Below are positions 35,878 to 46,006 of a DNA stretch of 64,000 nt, piece after piece. The DNA is taken from assembly GCA_033398695.1 (NCBI GenBank), contig CM065815.1:97368501-97432500 (forward strand), given 5' to 3'. Within the stretch, counting starts at the first letter, position 1; each line of letters begins with the position of its first letter. The DNA is from Orobanche coerulescens. Its lineage: Eukaryota > Streptophyta > Magnoliopsida > Lamiales > Orobanchaceae. The notes below the pieces were generated by a model, which saw only the letters and a program-made list of their open reading frames with translations, ran no database searches and was not told where the DNA came from. The translations under genes and the position numbers were made by a program.

Positions 35878-37512
35878 AATACCCCACACTTAATCATTTG
35901 CTTGTCCTCAAGTAAACCTCAGATATGGTATGATTGAACGTACCAATAATTTTACCACACCTCAAGGGATAAATTAGACCAAGTTTTTATAATTTTGTCA
36001 AATCTCAAGAAAGTTTCCTTTTTAAACAAAAAGCATGAATTCATAGAACTCGCCGGATAAGTGTATCGCTCACTCTCAAGTGTATATGGGACATATTTTC
36101 GCTCAAGCTTATTTAATGAAGTGAAAATTTCCATAGGCGTGCAAATCGTCTTTTATCTCTACCACTTGTGTGTGTTACGTTGTGAATCAAAAAGGACTTT
36201 AAGGTTGTAATGTCGGCTCTTTGGTTGGGGTAGGGAAATATGGATAAAGTGACTTGAAACCGAACATTAGAAAATATTCTGAATCGAGTTTTATCAACTG
36301 GTAAGCACTTTAGAAGCTATTTAAGCTTTTTATCAACCCCCTTACTTATGCTTCGATTTATCTGAGCTCTTTTTCTTGCTTTTCAATCAATCATTTTTTT
36401 TTTCTTTTTCCCTTTTTTTCTTTTTTTTACTTGGGTTGTTTATTATCTGTTTTACGCGAATGTAAACGATGGGTCACATGAATACACCCGGTTACTAGGA
36501 TAAAAAACATACACAAGCTGCTTTTATGCATACTCATATCTAAGGTAACTGTTTTACGCGAATGTAAACATGGGTCACATGAATACACCCGGTTACTAAG
36601 TTCCCAAAAACAGCGGAGTAAATATTTTCTCCATTTTTCAACACTACCAACAATATATATCACCCAATGTCACCACACAATATCTTCATCCTTGTCAAAA
36701 ATAATTTCTAACTGTTCAAGTATGGGTCAAAGGATTTATAGCGATGGAAAGCTCAGTATGTGGTTAACAATAAAATAGGCAATAAGCTCAATTGGGTTAA
36801 CGAGGGAATTAGTAATTTTTGGGGTGGGCCGGAAAAAGATTGAAAGGCTAAATAAAAAAAATCGCCTAAAATCACTTTCATTATTTTGCACACACTTCGT
36901 AGTTTTGAGTAAGATACCAATGCACGTTCTAGAGTTTCACAACACAAATAGCGCACTCAATCAAAGGAGATTTTTGCATGATAGCAAGTAAACAACGGCT
37001 CAAAAGCTCACAAGGTTTTAAATATATATGTTTCATGAATTCACACAAAATATTTTATTTTTTTATTTTTTTGGAACAATTGAGTTTAACCTTTCATCGA
37101 AAATTCAAGTTTTAACACATGGTCATTTTACCGTACCAAAATTTTTATAAACAAGTCTTCCGAGGTGAGTAGTAAGACATATTACAAATTGACTGTTGGA
37201 GGTAATTTTTTTTTATTTTAAAAATTCATATATTTCCAATATCACCCCACACTTTAGAAATAAGCATTGTCCTCAATGTATTGAAAAGATAGAAGAAAAA
37301 GGACTCCCTTGTCGTGTGGTACGGTTGATCCTCATAGCAATCCCTAAAAAGAACTTTGAAACAAAAGCAGAAAACCATGTTGAAATAAGTTAAATAAATA
37401 AAAACAAAATCCATAATTGCAAGAAAAAGAAAAAAAAAATACGCAAACAGTCTAAACAAGCCAAAAAGAAAAGAAGTCAGAAAAATAACACAAATAAAAT
37501 AAAAAAATAGCA
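35878..37512 (-). other. Element D: PPT and 3' non-coding region
   Basis: The PPT is at 35878-35891. The rest has no convincing ORF. It contains a direct repeat, with a unit of about 50 bp that begins CTGTTTTACGCGAATGTAAA near 36448 and 36550. Confidence 0.6.
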
Positions 37513-39072
37513 CTAAGCCGATGGCCCGGGTGGTGGTGATGGTGGTCTGATGCCGAAATGCTGCTGAATGCGTGCCATCTGCTCGTCTGATCTGTCGAGA
37601 CGATCGTTTACCTTTTTAAGTTCACTTTTGATAACCTCCTGGTCGTCTCTGATGCAGCCAATCGCCTCCCATATACGACGGAGAAGGGACTGGGACTGGG
37701 GATGACGGCTCGGATGGCGGGATTTGGTGGTCTCTCGTATAGGGCTCTCGTCGTCACCTCCGTCAGTCAGAGAATGTGCCTCGTCGTCGCGCTGTGCGTC
37801 CTCCTCGAATTCGATACCCATTCGGTTACAAGTAGCACGCCTCAATTTGTCCCGGTCTTTAATTACTGTGCGGTCGGCATTTGAGAAGTCAACATCCGCC
37901 TGCTTGAGTATCAACGTGATCAACCGGGGATAAGGAATGGAATGCTTGGGGCTTTTATTCCTTAGGAAATCACGCATGTGATTGTATATAATACTCCCAT
38001 AATTCAATCCCTGTATAGCACCTAGCACATGCACCATTTTATCCAAAAAGTATAAATCCCCAACTCGTACTTCATTTTTACTACTCAAACGAGGAAGAAT
38101 ATTTATGCCGAGAAGATATAAAATGAGGCGATGCTGGTCGGAGAAGGATAAGGTCCCAATCTTCACTCCATCCTTTCGGGAAGGAGTGTACTGGATGTCA
38201 AACCGCGCCATGGCACTACTAGTGTTCCACACCGGTCCTTCTGGGGGATTGAAGGATTTTCTGAAATTTACTTTCTCCCCCTCGTCCGGAGTGTGGAGCG
38301 AGTGATTTATCGAGCTCTCGGTGATTACCACTGGTGTCCCTCTAACTGTGCTTCGTATAGCGTAGTCATCTTTGCGTTTTGCCTCCACGTTGGCGTAGAA
38401 TTCACGGACCAAATCTCCGTAGTAATGATCAGGGAGCTTCAACGCATTCTCCCAATGTAGGTGACTGAAGAATTGAGATAGGTTGAATTTATCTTCAACC
38501 TCTTGTGCGATATCTCTCTCGACCAAAAGTTTGGAATGAGCTCGTTGCTCAAACCATTCCGCATTTTCAGCACTTGTAAAGCGTGTAGCATCAAAGGTCC
38601 CTGTGGTATGCTCTGATTGAGAATTGTCGCTCTCGGTGTCAGAAGATGATGCTAAAGGGCTGGCTGCCCGGCGCTTGCGAGTCCTGGTTGTCCTGCACAA
38701 TTATCACAAGAAAAATTCATTTAAGCATTTCATCGGACACCTTGTAATCGTGATTTAACAAGCTTCCAAATTCATCAATTTATGGACAAAATCTAACCCC
38801 CTGGTACATGAAAGCTTCAAAAACTATACGATTAGCAATAGAACAATACTAATCTAAGCAAAACACCACGAATTTACAAACTTTCATCATGTAAAATTTT
38901 ATAAACCAAAACCATCAAAATTTTGACATAATTTCATTTCAAGTTATCAAAATCCTTACATATAATCCAACAAATGTGTTTAATCACGTGAATAAACGTA
39001 GCCACATATCCATAAACACAATGAGAATCGAATTCGCAGCAAATATTGAAGAATTTTGAAGTAAACTTACAT
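37513..39072 (-). CDS. Element D third ORF (plant transposon protein domain), spliced, ~393 aa
   Basis: The main exon 38692-37513 is fully open. It encodes a basic start (TTRTRKRRAAS), a conserved middle (residues ~40-300, with FFSHLHWENALKLPDHYYGD and VHVLGAIQGLNYGSIIYNHM) of the type found in a third ORF of Athila/Tat elements (putative plant transposon protein, PF20167-like), a predicted coiled coil (~335-375) and a proline-rich end. No good ATG opens this exon. A GTAAGT donor after 39071 and a GTGCAG acceptor at 38693 would remove a 378-bp intron and join AT to G, making the start codon. It lies after integrase, where Athila elements carry their envelope-like ORF. I see no signal peptide or membrane segment, so envelope function is not supported. 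Confidence 0.75.
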
Positions 39073-39250
39073 TGTTGCTTGATGACGAATTTCTGGAAAA
39101 TTCCTAACAAATTTGATGAAAGTAGATTGATTGAGGTGTTATGTATTGAAATAAACTAATCTAAGAAAAAGAAATTTAAAAAATTGGGATTTTTAGGGGA
39201 GGAGGTCGGAGGTTAGGGTGAGAAAGAAATAAGAATGAAAGGCCGACTGT

Positions 39251-39408
39251 GTGTTTAAAAACCCATCTGCTCACACACGATGCTGGAAACGGTTCATTTT
39301 GCGCCGTGTTATGCGCCGTGTCGTACAGTGATATTTGATGGAAACTAGACACGGCGCTGGAAACGGTCCAGATTAGCGCCGTGTTGTTCGTCGTGTCATA
39401 CAGTGATT
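39251..39408 (-). promoter_or_regulatory. Internal copy of the LTR inverted-repeat cluster plus TATA-like box (D)
   Basis: It holds AAACGGTTCATTTTGCGCCG (39287), AAACGGTCCAGATTAGCGCC (39361) and the 10-bp inverted pair ACACGGCGCT (39349) / AGCGCCGTGT (39375). In element orientation a TATA-like TTTTTAAAC (39264-39251) follows, then about 180 bp of leader to the splice donor at 39071. It resembles the LTR arrangement, so I infer an internal promoter for the third ORF. Confidence 0.5.
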
Positions 39409-39508
39409 TTTTTTTGATTTTTCAAAAAAAATAAGAAAAACAATAAATAAATTGGGTTCCCTCCCAATAAGGGCTCATTTAATGTCATTAGCTTGACAAC
39501 TTCCTGTT

Positions 39509-40222
39509 TTAGTCGTGCGACGGATCTTCAAGGGTTATGCTCTCTCCGTGAGGAATTTTCTGATTTTCAAAATAAGGCTTTACCATGTGTCCGTTCACCT
39601 GAAATGACTCTTTGGTTTGAGGATTTATCAGTCTAATTACTCCATATGGAAATACTTCCTCAATCTCGAAGGGTCCCGTCCAGCGTGATTTTAGCTTACC
39701 TGGAAATAATCGCAAACGAGAATTAAATAAAAGTACTTTCGTACCTGGTTCAAGGTGCTTGAGGGTAAGCTTCCGGTCATGAAGTCTCTTGACTTTGTCT
39801 TTGTAAATCAGAGAGTTCTCGTATGCTTCGTTTCTTAACTCGTCTAATTCAGATATTTGTAGCAGTCTTTCCTGTCCAGCTTCTTTCAATTCCATTGAAA
39901 CAACCTTAATTGCCCAATAAGCTTTATGTTCGATTTCAACTGGAAGGTGACAAGTTTTTCCATAGACTAGACGGTAGGGGCTCATTCCCAATGGACTTTT
40001 GTATGCTGTTCGGTATGCCCAAAGTGCATCGACCAATTTTTCAGCCCAATCTTTTCGAGTTGGGTGCACAATTTTTTCCAGGATCCCTTTTATTTGTCGG
40101 TTGCTTGTTTCAGCCTGACCCGACGTTTGTGGATGGTAGGGAGTTGCAATTTTGTGATTTATGCCATTTTTGGCCATAAGCTTGTCAAATAACTTGTTGC
40201 AGAAGTGGGATCCCCCATCACT
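39509..40222 (-). pseudogene. Element D integrase C-terminal part, cut by element A
   Basis: The frame starts at the insertion point with SDGGSHFCNKLFDKLM (second catalytic Asp), then YHPQTSGQAETSNRQIKGIL (catalytic Glu), ALWAYRTAYKSPLGMSPYRL and KSRWTGPFEIEEVFPYGVI. This is a typical Ty3/gypsy integrase core and C-terminal domain of Athila type. It ends at a normal stop at 39509. Element A begins at 40223. TCACT (40218-40222) should be the left copy of its duplication, with the partner outside the window. Confidence 0.9.
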
Positions 40223-43117
40223 TGTAACACCCCAAAAGGCGGCTATTACAGTGCCGTGGACCCCACACTGGGACCCACCAGGCAATATCCAAAACAGATT
40301 AAATAAATATTATTTGTGATACCGAACCACAATGAATAGTCATTACTCCGATTAGGAGTTTATTAAAAATATGGCCAATGGCCTTATAATACACAAGATC
40401 CGAACAACAAGTATAAACCATATGGAGATGGAAAATACTTCAAATGTCAATACAACCAGATAGTAATTTAAATGAAGCAGAAAATAAAATAACATAACAC
40501 GGTTTAACATAACTGGACAACAAATAATGTGGGCCCCCCGAACTAGTATCCTTCGAACCCTTCGCCGTCAACATGCTCTTCCCGTGCCTTGCCTTTGCCT
40601 CGACCTAAAATACAATACAAGTATTTTGCCCATAAGACAAGGTCAGATACACATGATAATTAATTCTTCCGACATTATACAATTCACATATATAGAATTC
40701 AAGGAAAAACATCCCGACTATTAATCATACCCCTCGGGCGTATGAAACAATCAGTCAAAAACCGTCGAACACATCCAATCATACATGGACTATGAACGAT
40801 TAACAATATAGCTCAAGATGGACATCACAGTACGCCCAATCCGGAAATGTGTCCGTGTACATGTCCACCCCGTATACGGAATCCAGAATATACGTGTGAC
40901 GATGTACCTAATTAGCCTCACGAACTACGTCTCGTGTGCACAGTCCAATGCGGAATAACCTCCACGCATGACTATATATGTGCCTGGCTAAAAATCCTAC
41001 ACAATAACCAATCGGAACGCAGATATGATTCCGGATATGTCACGATACAACATGACAACGAATTCAATAAATCACACATCCGATTAAGGATCAAGAAAAC
41101 TCACCGAAGTGAAAATAAAGACCAACGAGATCAACGATTCAAAGCGACGTACTTGGGAATGAAACCCCATGATGAAACGGAATAACGTCAAGGATAATGT
41201 CAAATCACGACAAGCATTTCATAAACATTTCATACACATGAAATGTATAAACATCACAAGAATCTAATCATCATTATAACCAAGCAAGATAACTTGCCTC
41301 AATACGGAGACGAGAATAGTCTTCTTCTTGTTGAAACGAACGAACGGCCCTCGACTAATGTTGTTTTTCTCGAACAATCAACCATAAACGAAATGTATTT
41401 TACTCAATAACATATTCGTATAATTATCACTATAGGATTAGTAAGACGACATCCTACACTCCTTTAGAATAGTTTGATATCTCGAAATATCGAAGCCTTA
41501 TGCCAAGAGTTCTTTTAACATCATTACAACCATAAAAATCGGTTTGCAATATTTTTACCGAATGTTCACATGGTTCATCATAAATAAGAATTCTATCAAG
41601 GGTATGTTTAATAACCAATTATGATGTTAAGATCATCTTATGATGATTAAACTTTCCAAAACATTAAAATGTTGAAGGAACAAAATCTGCACATTTATGA
41701 TCATTCTCCTCTCATCTAAATTGAATATTAAGCTTACAACAAGGTTATTAGTTATGAGATTACACCATATTCATGAAGGTTATCAAAATCTTTCTTTACA
41801 AGGCTGGAAGATCCATTAACATTATGATGAATTCACCATTTATCTAGTATGATGATCAAAACATTCTAAGTTCTCAACACATTAGATTAATGAAAAGTTG
41901 TTGTTGTTGGTTTCACAAATATCCTTAACCATTCAAAATCTTGCTGAGCTAAACATAAGGAGAATATGATTCTTAAGAAATCTGAGCAAGAAGACATCCT
42001 TCTACTTCTAACATGGCTAAGTTCTTCCCAAGGTAAGTGAAAACTTAAAATGGTGTTTAATCACTTTATGATAACAACTCTATTAGTTAAATCCAACTAT
42101 GGTGAAGTTAACTGATTCAAAGGTGTTCTACTGAGCTATTCGTCCAGCAAGATGAGCATGATAGTTACAACATGGTTAAAATCACTATATCATCAAGAAC
42201 ACATCCATCTCAAACCCTTATTTATCATATTCATCAAAAGTGTTAAAAAGGTTGGATTAAAACTATGTTTTACTTGATTAATCTAACTCTAGGTGAAGTA
42301 TAATTCGTTAATACATCAACATATGAAAATGATACAGAGAAGAAAGTACACCTACCTCCAGAAACGAAGAACAACCTCAATGCTATGAGAAAATATACTC
42401 CAAGCTCAAGAACACCTCCTAATCTCCAAGGAAATGAGCTCCACTCCAAGATTTAAGGCTTAGAAGCAAGTTGGGGGAGGTTGATATCGGTTTGGGAGTG
42501 CAGAGGGACGATATATGGAGAGAGAATCGGTTTGGAGTTGTAAAGAAATGAAAAACAGGCTGGTCCTATAAATAGACTGTGCAGACTTAGCGCACGCTAA
42601 CGGTAAGCTTTAGCGTACGCTAACACACTTACGTACGCTAACTGGTTAATATTACGTACGTAAGCGGCTTACAGTGGCTACTGTATTGAATTCGCAGGTC
42701 GTTAGCGCACGCTAATGAAAAAGGGGTTATGCACACTAATAAAAGTTGACTCTGGCCGACATGACAACTCAGACATTACTCACATGCATGCCAACGGCTA
42801 AGAAGTTCACATGCTGAAGTCAACGGTTGCCAGATTCTCTCTTAGCGTACGCAACAGAGGAAACATTACGCACGCTAAGGCACAAGATTAACGTACATTA
42901 ATCATGCTACGTAGCATACGCTACGTCAACAGAAATTTTAAAAAAATGCATCTCTCTAATTAACATTGAATCATCGAGTATGAAATGAAATAACAACGAT
43001 ATGAAGTTCAAATCTATAATACCTCAACATAATACTAAATGCAGCGATTCATGATAATCAGATTATCCGAATAATATAATGACAGGTAAAAATGAAAAAT
43101 TACAGTCGGATATTACA
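40223..43117 (-). mobile_element. Element A 3' LTR (Ty3/gypsy)
   Basis: It is 2895 bp, with termini TGTAACACCCC and CGGATATTACA. A pyrimidine tract (43118-43131, the PPT on the minus strand) and the AGTTTCGTCCTCGAAACT motif adjoin it. It contains the palindrome cluster 42587-42928 and, in minus orientation, a TATA-like box at 42576-42567. Confidence 0.9.
42587..42928 (-). promoter_or_regulatory. Palindrome cluster TTAGCGTACGCTAA / TTACGTACGTAA (A)
   Basis: Eight or more related motifs occur, for example TTAGCGCACGCTAAC (42587), TTTAGCGTACGCTAACA (42611), TTACGTACGTAAGC (42652), GTTAGCGCACGCTAAT (42701) and GCTACGTAGC (42906). The TATA-like TATAAATAG at 42567-42576 lies 11 bp beyond it in element orientation. 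Confidence 0.7.
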
Positions 43118-43131
43118 TACTCCCCCCCTTA

Positions 43132-43997
43132 AAAAGAGTTTCGTCCTCGAAACTAAGGGGTAAATAACTCGGGGTATCTCGCTCGCATACTATCCTCGGT
43201 TTCCCACGTAGCCTCCTTGACTCCGTGTCATGACCACTGAACCTTCAGTAGGGGAATCGTCTTGTTCCGCAACTGCTTGATCCTCCTCTCGAGTATCCAC
43301 ACAGGACGCTCCTCGTACGAATGATCCTCCGCTAATTCAATCTCTTCGAACTGAAGTACATGGCTCGGATCAACAACATATTTCCTCAACTGGGAGACAT
43401 GAAACACGTTGTGAATCTTACTCAAAGTCGGTGGCAAAGCTAGTCGATAGGCCAGATCACCTACACGCTCCAAAACCTCAAATGGCCCAATGTACCTCGG
43501 GCTCAGATTGCCCCTCTTCCCGAAACGAAAAACACCTCGGGTAGGAGACACCTTCATTAACACATGGTCACCAACCTCGAACTCAAGCGGTCGTCGACGG
43601 TGGTCAGCATAAGACTTCTGTCGACTTTGAGCCGTTAACAACCGACTCCTAATCAAAGTGATCTTCTCACGGGCTGCTAATAACATATCGGGTTCCGTAC
43701 CAAGAGATTCTGACAGTTCGTCCCAGCACAAAGGGGACATTCAGCGACGGCCATATAATGCCTCATACGGTGCCATCTGAATCGAAGCGTGCCAACTATT
43801 ATTATAAGTGAATTCCACCAAAGGTAGCTGGGCTTCCCAATCGTCCTTCCAATCAAGAGCACATGCTCTCAACATATCCTCTAGAGTCTGGATGGTTCTC
43901 TCAAACTGACCATCGGTCTGTGGATGAAAAGCCGTACTGAAATTCAAATGCGTGCCCATCGCACGATGAACTGCCTTCCAGAAATGTGACACAAATC
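43132..43997 (-). pseudogene. Element A integrase end and chromodomain-like tail
   Basis: On the minus strand it reads [37 protein letters not shown] and [20 protein letters not shown], then a stop at 43741 in place of a cysteine codon. It continues with VGDHVLMKVSPTRGVFRFGK and RYIGPFEVLERVGDLAYRLA to KTIPLLKVQWS. There TGA replaces an arginine codon (43228), and readable tail residues follow (HGVKEATWETED). The upstream part of the same gene resumes at 62796, beyond copia element B. Confidence 0.9.
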
Positions 43998-46006
43998 TGT
44001 TGGGGTTCGGTGCCTAAAACGAAGGCCCAGCGGAAGCGGTAAAATGAAAAGTAATTCGATCCGAATCCCTACGAGGATCGATCGAGCTACGTATATACGA
44101 ATATATAAACGAAAAGCAAGAGTCGTAAGAAACTAACCCTCGAAGTCCGTTGATTAAATGGTAACCTTCTCTTGAGCTATTCCCCAAGCTTTAGTTTGAT
44201 CTCTACGAGTCCAATCCGCTCCAAGCTCTTGAACGATCCAACGCCGAAAGCACCGCGTCTCTACTTGCCACGCGCCGGAAAAATGACCGGAATGACTAAA
44301 CCTCGTCATCCTCCAAGGATACGGCTAGAACAAGGTTATAAAAGCTATGCAACTCAAGATTACAACACTCTAAGTGTTTAATCTAGTATCTCTCTATCTC
44401 ACAAATATTTTTCTCCAAAAAAAACTTATGAATGTTGTGAAGATGATGATGAATAGTATGAAGCCTTGGAAAAAACTTTTCCTCTCTCATTCTACTTACA
44501 AAAAACGTGAGCACTTGTGGTAGGCAAGGAGATGTGGTCTTCTCTATATATTATCCATCAAATCCCCTCATATCAATCACCTTTTGACAAAATCACCTAA
44601 GGTGATATTTTGTCCCCTTGACAAAACATAAGTCTTCCACCAACATGTGGAGACTATGACCAAGGAAAAGGGAAGGAAAGAGGGGCGGCCATCTAGAAGG
44701 AGCCGGGCGAGTTCGGTCCATTTCGGACTCCCGTGAGTCCAAACAGATAAACTCCGATTTTGTTCCGATGTATTTATATTGATTAATTAATCCAATTAAT
44801 TAATCATATCAAATACATAATAACATAATTAATTTCTCCAAGAAATAATTATATTTATGAATTAAATTAATCACCGAGTAATATATTTAATTTATTTGGC
44901 CGTAAATCAATTTATCCAATAAATCGATTTAAACATCCAATGTTCCAAAATTAGATATCCAATATCTAATATTCATAATGAGAGAATTAGGTTTATTCAT
45001 TCCGTCGTCAATCCTATTGCGCGACTCGGTAGGTCCGTCTCAGTCAGCAATGGGAGGAACCAAAGAGTAGTAGCACCACCTAGCCAGCCTGGCGGCCTAC
45101 ACTGTACCCCAACTGAGAACGAATGATTGGGATCATTTAAGAACTATTCTGTCGTGAATACCAGTAAACGTATAAACCCTTCTTTCAAATGTCCCGATCA
45201 AGTTATAGGGTCACGGTTAGTCAAACCCCATTTGTACTTGACGCTATGCATGCGTTAATGCAAATCGAGATCATCGAGCTCTCGTGTATCTAATACAGCC
45301 AGCTCCAATGCTTTGGCCAAAGACTTATGATCTTATCTGCCAATAACCGCATAGGACATATAACCCTCTCACTAATGGGAGAAAGAATTCTATCTTGGTA
45401 TTCAGTAGGACCTGCTACTTGCCCGTCAAGATGCACGTCGAGGTTGACCCTCGCCTTCCGGTTTATAGGGTCGAACTACTCTAATGAAAATCTTGACGTC
45501 ACAAGCACATCCCTACTAAATCCTCAAGTCGAAGGTTCATGAATACCTATCACAACCTTTCGATTCCATCATTGACTGTCCCAGAGTGAAATCCGTGTGA
45601 CGAATCGAGGGTGAGTCGGTTCGAGTATACTAATCCAATTAGCATACCTATAACGTGTGGTCCCACTAACCATTAGTGTTCGACAGGCACTCTCCTTGTC
45701 AAAGAACATGTCATACAAGTCTTCACATAAACTTAACGCCCAATCAAGTTTCATCGACTTGCGAACGATTAAGTATTTGAGATATAAACCTTTCCAGTGC
45801 CGACCCCCTTATCCAATAAGGAGTAGAACGTTTTGCTCTCAAATACACGGACTAGTTTCTACATGTATATTTACGAGTTAGGAATGCCAGTAACTACCAG
45901 TAAATAAAGAAACATCCATTGCCTTATATTGATGACTTACATAATTACAAGTGCAATGCCCTCACTCAACATCCTCTGAGTGGCATTCGAGGGCATACTC
46001 CTAACA
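43998..46006 (-). repeat. Element B 3' LTR
   Basis: It is 2009 bp and matches 60791-62795 along its full length with scattered substitutions and small indels. The purine tract (AAGTGGGGGAT on the minus strand, 46016-46007) adjoins it. Confidence 0.95.

Noticed and set aside
37513..38700. Third ORF of D as a viral-type envelope gene
   Set aside because: The position fits an envelope-like gene, but I see no signal peptide or transmembrane segment. The domain resembles the plant transposon protein family instead.
45327..45881. Short ORFs in the LTRs of B (also 62116-62670)
   Set aside because: They are present in both LTR copies, have no domain, and differ by disruptive changes; they look like chance frames.
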